64,000 nt of DNA, taken from contig NC_052399.1 in assembly GCF_009389715.1 (NCBI RefSeq), positions 17,859,646 to 17,923,645 of the forward strand, written 5' to 3'. Origin of the DNA: Phoenix dactylifera. Its lineage: Eukaryota; Streptophyta; Magnoliopsida; Arecales; Arecaceae. Below the pieces are notes generated by a model. The model ran no database searches. It was not told where the DNA came from and saw nothing but the letters and a program-made list of their open reading frames with translations. A program made the translations under genes and the position numbers. Positions 10,514-22,123 of this stretch are shown piece after piece. Position 1 is the first letter of the stretch. The number at the start of each line of letters is the position of its first letter.

Positions 10514-12649
10514 CTTAAGTTTTGGAATCTAAGAAGCTTCTCAATTTTTGCCCGAGTCATATGATTGTGAAGTTAATGTTGACTAGTTATTAGCATCATT
10601 ATCGGTGCATATTTGTACATAGGATGTAATGTAGATCTTGTTGTATTGTTCTTGTTCTACACCAGTATAGGGAAGAGAGAAATACAAAGGCCTACATATG
10701 GAAGTTGACATTTTCAAAGCTGTATATTCAGATTTTCCAATAAGAAAAGCAGTATATTTTGGACATGCCTTTACACCTGTTTTGACATCATCATCAGTTA
10801 GGTTGAGATAAACTGATATTCATGTATAAACTGTTTGTTTCTTTTATTCTTGAATTGAAGCAGGTGTCGTCTTACTGCCAGTTACTAAATTATGATAGTT
10901 TCAAAGGCAGCGGTGTATCAGGAACATTGAACCTGTCATATATATATATATATATTGGTTGGTCTTGTTGCCACGAAATTCTTGCTTGGATGGATCTCTC
11001 TCAGTTTGCAAATAGAGACAAAGCTACTGTTTGTATGTTTCGCTTGGAGTGGCTCATGGAAACATAAATATGTGAGCTCTCAGGTGAAATTGGCAATGTA
11101 TTTCAGGTGTGGAGTGGGCATATTCTGTGCACAGTTCCAACCTGAATATGCCACTCTCACCAACCCTTCCCGGAGTCCTAGCTGTTTAACTCTTTTCGTA
11201 ATTAGCCACTACATAACTCTACCATGGGGCTATTTAGAGCTCTATGGTTGAAGTTGAAGTTGTACTGCAAGTTGAAGTTGCATTGCAACTTAAATTGCAG
11301 CAAGTAGACTTACAGAAAAGTATATTTCTTGTGTTTGAAAGAGTTTGGGAAAAAGAGGCTATTTTTTATGGACATTTCCTCGAACATCTTATGATACCTG
11401 ATTTTAGCATTCAATGTAAATGGAAGTTGTAGGCGGAGGAAACGGCTGTGGGCCTCCCGTGGGTGATGGGGCTCCACAGCTGCAGGGAGAGACTTGAGAG
11501 TGGGGTGGGGTGGGAGGATTAGAACGGAAGGAGGGGACATGAGAGCAGGACAAGAGAGGAGTGAGGATGGAAGGAGGAGGAGGATACAACTTCAACAACT
11601 TATCTTGCAGCCACTCCGACCCTAAGATAGATTTAAGTTGCAGTCCAATAAACAACTCAACTTATTGTGCAATTGAAGATTCCAGTATCCAAACAAACGG
11701 GCTAACTCCTACCTGCAACTTATTTTCGGTATGCTGCATATAGTATTATTAAGTGCGATTTAGAAACTACTTCCCTAATCTGCTACTTTTAGCAACCAGG
11801 TGCATACAATGATTGGAGGATGCAGCGTCCGGGTATGTAACATGAAGCCATTGGGCTGTGACCTAATCCTCGGTTTTTTAAAGGAGGAATAAACAAGGAA
11901 AAAGACTTGCTCAGATTATGGGATAGACTTGTGGCATGCTTGTTGCAGGCACGTTATCTATTAAGATCATCTTTCCGTGTGAAAAGAAATACCGCAACCC
12001 AGTTCAAGACGGGGATCAGGAGGGTGCTATTAAGATCAATGCAGTGATAATGGTACAAGACGTCAAGAAAATGAAAATCTCTTGATGATTGCAGCTCCAA
12101 TCGTGATGAGGCTTGCAGCCTTGTAACTTGTTAAGCATAATGTTGTACCTATACGTCCAAGAGCGATTTGACATGCAGAAGGGAATTGCATGGCGTCATA
12201 AGGCAATGCTAGGTGTCGAAAGAGGTCAATGGTAATATCAGATTTGGCATCTACTTAAAATTTATGCTAGTATCAAGAAGATAATTTTCTTTCGAAAAAG
12301 TACCAAATAAAAAAAAAAAAGGTACCAAGTAGATAGTATTGTACAATCACCCCAATCAATGGTAACAAACTTGGAAAGGGAAATACAATGGATGATGAGC
12401 TTGCGTAAACATTTCATGTGAGTTTTGTTTGCTCAATTAGGATTCGATGGATGGCGGCATGGCCATCGGATGCCGTATTCCCTTTTCCTCTCCTAACAAC
12501 AGCTGACCCAAAAGCATTTGCATTGTTTGATCTATTTTGATTACGCTAGACTCCGATCGTTTCCTATTGTCATAATAATACCACAAATTCCTTGGCTGAG
12601 CGATCGACTGCCCATCTGTGTACATGCGTTTGTTTCCTAACTCTCCTTT

Positions 12650-12712
12650 TGGGTGCGCGCGCATGTGTGGTGTGTGCGCGCGCGCGCGCGTGAGAGAGAG
12701 AGAGACAGAGGA
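12650..12712. repeat. (GC/GT)n-(GA)n microsatellite, copy 1
   Basis: Alternating purine-pyrimidine GC and GT steps run directly into a GA run. The first part could adopt a left-handed helix and the second a purine/pyrimidine triplex; both are structural inferences. Confidence 0.85.
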
Positions 12713-13480
12713 AGACCGTATCTATCCCATTGCAGAGGTGATTGCAATCACTAATTAGGGCAGATAAACATTAGAAGAAATGATATATCAAGCCATCTCA
12801 TGCTTCACTTCGCGCAGGGCTTGAAAAAATGCCATTTATAAATAACGTTTGTTAGTGATGCACCTCCAAATCGGCCATAGCTCACCAAAAGAACCAGCCA
12901 ATTAGAATTTGCCACGGCACCAACACGTGGTTGATCAAGAGCTATCACTTGGCTGGCCCAACGTCGTACTGTTGAACTTGCATATTATGAGTTTTCCATA
13001 GTTGGTCGCATCCTAACCCGAGCTTCAGTGATCACCGAAATTCTAGTGATGTAACAGGCGAGATGTCATTTGCGTGCAAGACATTCAACTAGGCTGTACC
13101 TAGGCTAGTCATTTTTGGGCGACCCATGTGCCCTAATTCTTTGGTGGTAGGTAAGCTCCTTCACCCAGTTAATCAACAAAAGAGGGAAACCCAGGAGGTG
13201 AGTACACACAAAACACCTTAACATACTAAGAGAGAACCTCCTTCTATTTTCTGAGCACCATCCTAATTTAGATATCAAAAAGTCCCCCACCGGATACACT
13301 TCGGCCAGTGGACTTCTTTATTTGTGCTATTCCAAGTCAAAGCCTGGCCACCCAACAAGGATCCCAGTGGTGACCACACGCTGCTCGCCCTCTCCGATCT
13401 CGATCGAACAGCCAACAGTCGAGTTCTCCAACGTCATTGCACTTTTCATCATGATGCTCAGGACATAAGGCAAAAATTGG

Positions 13481-13950
13481 GTCAGATACTAGCATATCTA
13501 TATCCATATTTATTTTGTTTAACAAATATAGATATAGACATGGATATTAATCGGATGTAAAAATTTATATCCATATTTGTTTTAAACGGATATGGATACA
13601 AATCGGATACCAAAAGTATGTATATAAAATATGGATCTAAATCGGATAATTAAATTTTATGATCATAGAATCAAAGATATTACTAAATGGATGTTAAATC
13701 AAGTTAATAGTATGCTAATATGCTCATTTATTTTTTTAAAAAATTCATTAATGCTATATAAAATTAAATAGCATTACAAATGAAATTGGATATACATATA
13801 CGGATTGGAGAGTTGCCTATCCATATCCATATCCATTTTTCTTTGATGGATATGGATACAAATACAGATATTAGTCAAATACTTAAATTTCTATTCATAT
13901 CCGGATAGATTCAGATACAAAAATAAATCCAAATAGATATTATCTGATCA
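13481..13950. mobile_element. AT-rich palindromic repeat, MITE-like, copy 1
   Basis: Many ATATCCATATCC and GGATATGGATA blocks on both strands. The ends are imperfect inverted repeats: GTCAGATA...ATATCTATAT at the left and AGATATTATCTGATC at the right. Composition and ends resemble non-autonomous DNA transposons common between plant genes. I could not define a target-site duplication, so the class is uncertain. Confidence 0.5.
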
Positions 13951-14530
13951 CTTTCACCCCTACTAGGATGGGCGATTCTCAGCGGCAACCATTAGTTTCT
14001 TTAAATAAAAAAAAAATATATTTTTTAATTCAAGAATTTTGGCATCAGTTTCCTTCCAAAAAATATTTTTTTGAGAAGAAAAAAATTTGCAAATTGTGAA
14101 AAAAGTTTTTTTTTCTTATAAAGTCAACGGTGGTAGCAACACTATTACTTATAACAGTTCATATAATAGTATTATTTTAATACTAAAATTTTTAAAATAA
14201 TATATATCGAGATAAATAATAGCCGTTGCAACTGTTAGAATAACAGCAGTTTGGGTGGGGATCCGTTTATAATGAAATAACGCCGTTATCGTGACCTTGG
14301 TTGAAGGTGCAGAGCGCGTGCCGCTGGTCCGATTCTTAACGGAGGGAGCAACCAAGCCATGTGGCGATCAGGATTCAGGGTGATAGATTGCTTCTCTTGT
14401 CGACGGCTGACCGGGTTCCGGAACAGAGCGATCGAAACGAAGATAAGGAAGCGAGCGGGAAAGGAACGAGCATTCTCTCTATCTCTTTTCTCTCCTCTCT
14501 CCATTCAAGAACTTATACCTCTCTCTCGCG

Positions 14531-17500
14531 ATGCGTGTAAGCTCCACTCCTGTGAGCAGGTAAAGCACAAGACACTCTCTCGCTCGCTCGCTCTCTCTCT
14601 CTCTCTATATACACAAAAGATTTGATCTTTCGCCATTCTCTACTAATGTCGTAACCTAACTCCCTTTCAGCAATGGCTTCTCGGTTGGTTTGAGGTCTCG
14701 CGACCCGGTTCTTCAGCTAGGGTTTCTCCCCCGTTGGAAGAGTGGAAATAGGGTTCTCTCTCAGAGGAAGATCCGGCAGCGGTTCCCTAGGGCAAGCTTC
14801 TCTTCCGGTATGCTTCCATAATAACCCCATTTGCTTCGCGAAATATAACCTCTCTCTTCTTTTCTTCTCGTTGCTCGTTCTGGTGATGCTAGTTGCTATA
14901 ATTTCTGCGGTGGAATCCAATGGATGAAAAAAGATGAGGGATTTATGTTCTTACGGGCTAATTGGGTGGTCAATCTGTAAGGTTTCATTACTCTGAGGCA
15001 TTTTTTAGGGAAAGATTTATTTTTGAATTCTCCATTCTAGTGAAAGGTTTGTCCAAATTCCAGTCAGATATTGAATTGGGAATACAACATGGAGGGAACC
15101 TCATTCGTGAACTTGGAATCAATGAGGTTAAGATTTTTCAGAATGTTGGCGTCTGTTAATTTGTTAATAGTCCATGGGGTTAATGCTGCCATAAAAAAAT
15201 ATTTTCTTGATGCTGGACACTCTGTTTTGATTCGGGAACTTTTAATTCTTTGCTTGAAAAGACTGTCAGGTCATTTATATGCATAAAAGAGCCTTAATAC
15301 CTCTGCAATGCTGATAGATCCTTTTGTTTAATATGTGTTCCAAGCCATGGATGCAACTACAAGCTTTGGTCTTCGTTTGATGAGTCAAATTGCTCCAATC
15401 AGACGGAACAGATCTTGTATATACTTACAGTTTTTGACTGATGACGTGATTCAATGGCCTTTAAGATGTCCAGAAATTGTAGTTTGTAGTTTTAAATGTT
15501 CCATATTGCTAGAATACCTTATTAATTTTGCAACATCCAAGGAAATCGGAATGATTGTTGATCAAACATTTATATATCAATAAAGAGTCCCAACTTTCTT
15601 CTCGCGCTATTTACATCATTATTGTTTCAAGTTCAACCCGTTTACATGCTAGGGATGCTGATTCCATGCGTGGATCAGCTGAGTCTTCCTGAAAATACAA
15701 ATCCAAACTATGGAAAGCTTCTGAATGCTGTTCTTTTATTCCTAGATGAACATTGTTCTGGGAAATGAATTACAAGATGTAGGCCATTCAATGTAACAAG
15801 TGATTCTCACACTTTATATATGAAGTTCGTTGTAGAAGTATGTCTTACTTGACTTTCAAAAAAAGAAAAATTTATTAGTAATTCATGTGCGTTCACATAA
15901 TCTGGATCTACTGTCTATCAGAAACTTTGAAGTTGAAATGGGTTATCTACTTAAGTGTTGATAGTTATCTTTTCCAGACCCACTCTTGGTTCAGGCTGCT
16001 AGAGGAAATCTCATAAGTCGGCCTCCAGCATGGATGATGCGCCAAGCAGGAAGGTATATGGCTGCTTACAGAAAGCTTGCAGAGAAATACCCATCATTCA
16101 GAGAGAGATCAGAGACAGTTGATCTCATAGTAGAAATTTCTTTGCAGCCATGGAGAGCTTTTCAGCCAGATGGAGTCATAATTTTCTCTGACATACTTAC
16201 TCCTCTACCTGCATTTGGTGTACCTTTTGAGATAGAAGAAGTAAAGGGACCTATCATTCCATCACCTATTTTCTCCACGGAGGGTCTTAAAAAATTGCAT
16301 CCAATTGATTTGGAGAAACTTCAGTTTGTAGGAGAGTCTCTAAGGATCTTACGCAACGAGGTAAATATCTGATTTATTTTGTCCCATAAAATTGTTTATT
16401 ATGCATAAAATAAAAATCTACTAAGCAATCCTCAGGTTTATATGTTCTTATATGGAAATAAATCTGAAGCATTGGTCAACAATGACATTACTTCAGATCC
16501 TTAAGTCACCTTTTGCTCTCGCAAATACTGTTTCTGAATGTTTGGCATATATCTAATGACGATGCATACTAATCACAGTGTCAGCATGTCAACGGTTGCT
16601 TAGGAAGCATATTTATACCTATACCCTATGTAGAAGTCCAGAGTCATGCTAATATATTATCCTCTCTTCTATACCGATTATGCCTAAATGATATAAACTG
16701 CTAGATAAAGACACCAGAACAAAGTAGAAGTTCCTGTGCTAATCCCTTGTTATGATTGCATGTGTCATTTTCTTTTGTTTGTATCTGGCTTGCTTGAATT
16801 TCTTGAAACATTCATTTTCTTCTAGTTGCTGAAACGTGTAGATTGCCAACTTTAAGCCGAGCATGGACAGATTGCCACAAAAAAGACTTTAAGCATACAA
16901 AACTTCATTTCAAACTGTAAATTTTGACACATCATTTCAGCAGAAAATAAATTGTAATGGTTTGTTCTTTTCTAATCTTTGCTTTGTTGATTTTTCCTTT
17001 TAAAAACTGATTTTGCCCTTGATGTCTCTTTTTGTGTGTCAGATAGTTCTCATTGGAATAGCTACACCTTTGAGATGGAATTATGATATAGCTTATCCAG
17101 GTGCTCTGTAACAACCTAGGACCTCACCCAAAAAGACTAGCCAGAAGGTATTTTTTTTGGATTTCTTAGTCTTGTATAAGTATTCAAGATCTTCTGGGCA
17201 AATAACTGATGTGGGACTAAACACACGCCCACACAGGTTCCTACATACTCTCTCCGTTTAAGCCCTAATGTTCTCATCATGCTAAGGATCCAAATCCATT
17301 CAAATCTAATCAAAAGCACTACGATCGGCCCGTGGTCAGTCTCAATGAGCCCGTGCTGCCACATCCCTTAGTCCACATGGACAATGGGCTAGGTCCGCTC
17401 TGATACCATTTGTAACAACTCAGAACCTCACCTAAAAAGGCTAGCTAGAAAGTATTTTTTTAGGACTTATTAGCCCTGTATAAGTACTCAAGATCTTTCC

Positions 17501-20500
17501 GGCATATAACCAATGTGGGACTAAATACACGCCCTCATAGGTCTTCACATGCTCGTTACTTGTTCCTGGATATAGCTCATGTATATGTTACTAGCCTTTA
17601 TGTTTATATTGGAAAGCCTTTTGAGATGGATCATTTCTGCTGTTTATACATGTTTATCAATTTGCTAGCTACAAGCATGTGATTTTTATCCTATGTGTTT
17701 GTTCATTCTGTACAATATCTGTGGATGTTGATCTAGATACTTTTATAGTATTGCAATCCAAGGGCTGTGGGTTTTGCTGATCTAGGATTTCAGTTACATG
17801 CATGTTTTTGCAATCTAAATGCCTTCCGTTTAGTCTGGAATTGCATACCTTCTTAATTTTAACTGGTAGTAGTACACTTTAATTTTAGTAAAGACACATA
17901 CTCATCTTTATCTAATACATGCAAGTTCTCAATCTTAGATAAAATGTTAATTCTAGGTGCCATTGAAATTTTAAGAGGACTTGTGTATGATAGTCTTTAT
18001 ATATAACTATGTTTTGTCTAGGTTCATTGGTGGGTATCGCTATCAACTAGGATATTTGCAGCATTGATATTTTTGAATTGCATGAAATGTACAATGCTAA
18101 TAAAATTTCCTTCTAGTCCTCTGTGATGTCATGGTTGTGGTCAGAATCTTCATATTCATAACTTGCTTCTCGTGTTGTCATTGGTACTTATCCTCAAGGT
18201 GAATGATTAATATGTCTTCCTGGTTACTTTTTGTTGGCTTCCTGAAGTGCTGGATACTTGGATATTCGTAGTTTGATTGTATCAGTAAACATGGCTGGTG
18301 TTCATAAACATGGCAGTTCATCTGTATGGTGATTTATTTCTGATTACTTAGCATCTTTCTTCGTTATAGGTTGGAGAGAAAGCAGCGGTGCTTGGATTTG
18401 TTGGAGCACCATGGACACTTGCTACTTATATTGTGGAAGGGGGTTCAACCCGCACATATACAGCTGTGAAAAGCATGTGCCATACTGCACCAAATGTTTT
18501 GAAGGCTCTTCTCTCTCATCTTACACAAGCAATATCTGACTATATCATTTTCCAAGTGAATTCAGGAGCTCAGTGTATACAAATTTTTGATTCATGGGGT
18601 GGACAACTACCACCTAATGTTTGGGAGCAGTGGTCAAAGCCATACATCAAGCAGGTAAATTGGACATTAATTTCTGATTTTGTTTATTTCCTAAATTTTA
18701 ACCTCATATGCAGTGTTTCTTATATAAATAACTGTGTGAACTAGGCTACCTACATGATCTTAAAATGCATATGCATTGCAACAGAAGTTTACATTTCTAC
18801 CATGTGTCATTTGGTAGACTTTTTGGACGTTGAAGAGGCAGTGGAGTATGAATTTCTTAATTGTTCCAGTTAAGTTAGTATTACTTCTTTTGTTCAAAGA
18901 GGAAGCAAACCGTCAGATATCATCTCGGAACTGAAATAAAAGACCCTAAGGATGACCAGCAAATCTCTCCTAGAAGAGAAATTTAGGAAGAGGGATCAAC
19001 ACAGCATTTGGTTTCATTTTACTTATCACTGTTAGTGTTGGCTTTGAAAACTGTGTTCTCCTATCCAGTTTTTGACAGCTATATGAATCATCCACTGGTT
19101 AATTTGTGTAGTGACCTTAAGACTGGAGGTGTCCAAGGATACCCTCCAACTATTTGTTGTGTATTTCTCTCGTTTTGTGTTATAGAAGAACTGCTATCAG
19201 TTAACGTTCTATTAAGTAATAGTCTTTGTTCTAACTGAATTTTTTAAGTCAACTTCAATCCATGGACCAATTTTTTTTGGATTTCTTGTTATATATTAAG
19301 ATATTATAATGTGAATATTATCTATACTATACAATGTGTAAATGTATATACACGCATGTGGGTGCCATTCATTTGTATAGTATGCATAATGTATGATTTC
19401 CTTACATGCTTTTGCAAACAATATGATAATTCTATTATGCTTTATAATATGTGGTATTGCTATCTTTTATGCTCGCCGTACGCCTTCTTCTTCTTCTTCT
19501 TCTCCTCCTCCTCCTACTTCTTACCAGTTTGGTAAGCTGGCATCTTCAATTTGGATATTTAACCGAAGATTAAGTAGAATTTTCAGCAAATTAGTGTTCT
19601 TTTGGTTTGATGTTTCATATAATACCATGAAACATTTGAAGTTTGAAGAACCTAGTTATTTCTTTTTCAAAATAAATTTAATCAGTTCCATATGGTATTG
19701 CAGATAGACTCTGGAAGTTGTGTGTGAATATTGAAAAGAACATAATGACAATACTTTTATAGGAGGGATTTTTTCAGGTTAAATATAATTCTTTAAAAAT
19801 CCTAATGAGGACTTCTTTTGGCAGATATATTTCTGCTAATTGTCATAAAATGGCATAGTTAGTTAAATTGTTTATAGTTTTCATTACAATTGAAGATACT
19901 GATAGTACTAAGATCTTTCAAAAACAAGGGGACATGATAACTTGTAATTTATAAAGACTTGTGTCATTTTGGTATCCAATGATAACAACTTATTAGAGAA
20001 CCAACCATGTTTTGATTTGAAATATAAGCTGGGGTGCAGCCACATATAATATATCTGTGATGATTTGTGGCTTTCCGAAAAAGCTCATGTACAGAATGAC
20101 CTGGGACCACCAGCCACTTGATGTCTATATGTGGTCATTTGTGCTGCCGTACATCATTAATACTCAGTTGCTTAGCACTGATTTATGTGCTAACCTCTTA
20201 ATATATTAATTTGTTCACCACTTTTGCCTTTCAGACCTTGTATATTGGTTTCTGAAGTATGAAGTCATGTATATTACAAACGTTATTTCAAAGTCAAGCA
20301 TACAACAATGCTTTTTTCAAAAAGTATGTATGTCTTACTCCTTTGACCATCCAATGTTACTTTTTAACTTGCAGATGGTAAGTTCAATAAAGAAGGAATG
20401 CCCTCAGATACCACTTGTGTTATATGTCAATGGTAATGGGGGCCTACTTGAGCGCATGACTGGAACTGGAGTTGATGTGATTGGACTTGACTGGACAGTG

Positions 20501-22123
20501 GATATGGCAGATGGAAGGAGGCGGCTTGGAAGTAAAATTAGCGTGCAGGGAAATGTAGACCCAGCTTATCTATTTTCTCCACTTCCTGTTTTGACAGATG
20601 AAATCCATAGGTGAGTCTAAAATATCAATTAGCTCAGTGTTGGATTGGATATGTCCCAAGCTATTTATAGATACTAACATCTTGTCACTGCTTGTCAACT
20701 TCTTTTTCTCTTTCATTCTCATTTTTCCAGCTTATGCATTTACTGTCCATCATCAGTTATTATTCTTTCAATGGAAGTGGTCGTTCTCCGACCAAAAGAA
20801 GGTTCTTTGGTTATTTAGGTGCTCTCTGTTTGATCATTCTTGAGTTCATCTAATCTCAGTCAAGTGTCATTATCTTCTTTGGGTGCAGCTTAAAATATTT
20901 GACAGAGAGTCATGAGTTTGTCGAATATATATATGATGGGAGTAAATCATTGGCTAAACTTTTGCTTAGAGTTCAGTAGTGATTAAAAAGCATATATTTT
21001 TTCAATTATAACAATTACTAGTCACAAAATCGCATTTTCTTATTGCAGCTTACTCGTGGATCTTTGCTATTCATCCCTATTGATGGTTTTCTTGCTATTA
21101 TTGCAGCTTACTCAAGAAGCATATGTCTCTAAACACAACCTTTCTATTTAACCTTATTTAGGTTTTCTTGTATCTGCCACTTCTTTCCAATAGGGCATTT
21201 AAATTCTTGTATGCTTGGGGGTTGTCTCCATTATTAACCAATGCAATGCCATCCTGATATATATATATATATAATATTTAACTTAATTCTTTGTTGTGTT
21301 TTCATAAATCCACATCAATATATCAATCTTTCCCATGCTAAAGTTATATTTTCTCACACTCCATTTTTAACATGAATACTGAACTCATTAAGGAGCCTAA
21401 GTTTTCTTGAATTTCTCCATGTTGCATTGATTTACAATACTCTGAATAGAGAGCACACAATGTCCCTGACACATTATGCTCTTGGTTTTAAGGATCCATG
21501 TCATTTTTTAAAATTAAAAATGAAAAAGGAAAAATATTTTATTTTTTTAGTATTAGTTAATGTCCCTATGTTTCAACTAAATGTATCACCTCCTGGTATT
21601 GTTTTTGCAAGTTTGCATCCTGCTCCATTGGTTTTGCAGATCTCATGAATATCTGGAAAAATTGCAATATTATGTGAGCTAGGTCCTTGGTGCAATGGAT
21701 GAGAAGTTTCTAGCTATAACTCTTTCGCATGGTGCACTATTATAATGGTCGAATTAATATTACGTTCAGAAGCCATCTTGGACCTTGCTTCCTTATTAGT
21801 TGCTCGCATAGCCATTTGTCAGGACATCATTCCATCCTTTGTGTCAACTGTCAATGATTTATAATGTCTAGACATCAGATTTCAAGTTTCATTTGAAACT
21901 TGACTTTAAAAACATTGTTTTGCCCAGCTGATGTTTGTGCATTTCCCAGGGTTGTGAGATGTGCTGGCGAAGGGGACATATACTAAATCTGGGCCATGGT
22001 GTTCTTGTGAAGACGCCAGAGGAGGCTGTTGCACATTTCTTTGATGTTGTAAAGAGCTTGAATTATGACAAATTCTTTGAAAGTGGTGCAGCTGAAGAAC
22101 TGGAGCCTGTTGGGCAGTTGTAG
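14531..22123 (+). CDS. Uroporphyrinogen decarboxylase, plastid, copy 1, frameshifted in last exon
   Basis: Same six-exon gene as the copy at 37849: exons 14531-14559, 14671-14807, 15978-16360, 18370-18654, 20375-20610 and 21950-22123. In the last exon the codons after TGT GCT read GGC GAA instead of GGG CGA because one G is missing at about 21966. Translation would run Gly363 then EGDIY and stop at residue 368. This drops 46 residues, including the conserved LGHG histidine that corresponds to His339 of the human enzyme. Exons 1 to 5 are as in copy 2 and keep the substrate-binding Arg (RQAGRY), the catalytic Asp (FSDILTP), Tyr and Ser. Either this copy is a new pseudogene or the base is a consensus error in a GG/GGG run. 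A short TRIM transposon lies in the third intron. Confidence 0.9.
14574..14610. repeat. (CT)n/(CTCG)n microsatellite in UROD intron 1, copy 1
   Basis: A run of CTCTCTCGCTCG turning into pure CT between coding exons 1 and 2. It lies just downstream of a pyrimidine-rich leader, common in plant housekeeping genes. Confidence 0.85.
17102..17106. repeat. Target-site duplication of TRIM, left (TGCTC)
   Basis: TGCTC directly before the left terminal repeat; the same five bases follow the right terminal repeat at 17550-17554. Confidence 0.92.
17107..17549 (-). mobile_element. TRIM (miniature terminal-repeat retrotransposon) in UROD intron 3, copy 1
   Basis: A 443-bp element with two 139-bp direct terminal repeats (17107-17245 and 17411-17549), both beginning TGTAACAAC and ending CA. 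On the minus strand the site TGGTATCAGAGC (+ strand 17397-17408) matches the usual primer-binding site for initiator Met-tRNA and sits 2 bases from the repeat. A purine-rich tract (minus strand CGGAGAGAG) precedes the other repeat. The core has no coding capacity. A perfect TGCTC duplication flanks it. The two repeats differ at roughly 18% of positions by eye, so it is an old insertion. Confidence 0.92.
17550..17554. repeat. Target-site duplication of TRIM, right (TGCTC)
   Basis: Exact match to 17102-17106. Confidence 0.92.
19483..19516. repeat. (TTC)n/(TCC)n microsatellite in UROD intron 4, copy 1
   Basis: TTC repeats turning into TCC repeats in a pyrimidine tract deep in the intron; no acceptor use is implied. 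Confidence 0.8.

Larger units (their letters stand above)
10514..14530. other. Intergenic DUF2358 to UROD, copy 1
   Basis: About 4 kb without a gene I can support. It holds a (TA)n run near 10940, a low-complexity GTTGAAGTTGAAGTT stretch at 11245-11300, an alternating GC/GT then GA microsatellite at 12650-12710, a palindromic AT-rich repeat at 13481-13950, and the CT-rich 5' leader of UROD from about 14470. The reading frames here are short and resemble nothing known to me. Confidence 0.6.

Noticed and set aside
10862..11067. Possible third exon of the DUF2358 gene after a CAG at about 10862
   Set aside because: Splicing from 10454 would lose the W-V-x-x-Y tail that fits the family, and the next frame is soon low-complexity. 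Kept only as an alternative.
17107..17549. Pair of ordinary direct repeats in an intron
   Set aside because: The TG/CA ends, equal 139-bp lengths, initiator-Met primer site and TGCTC flanks fit a TRIM much better.
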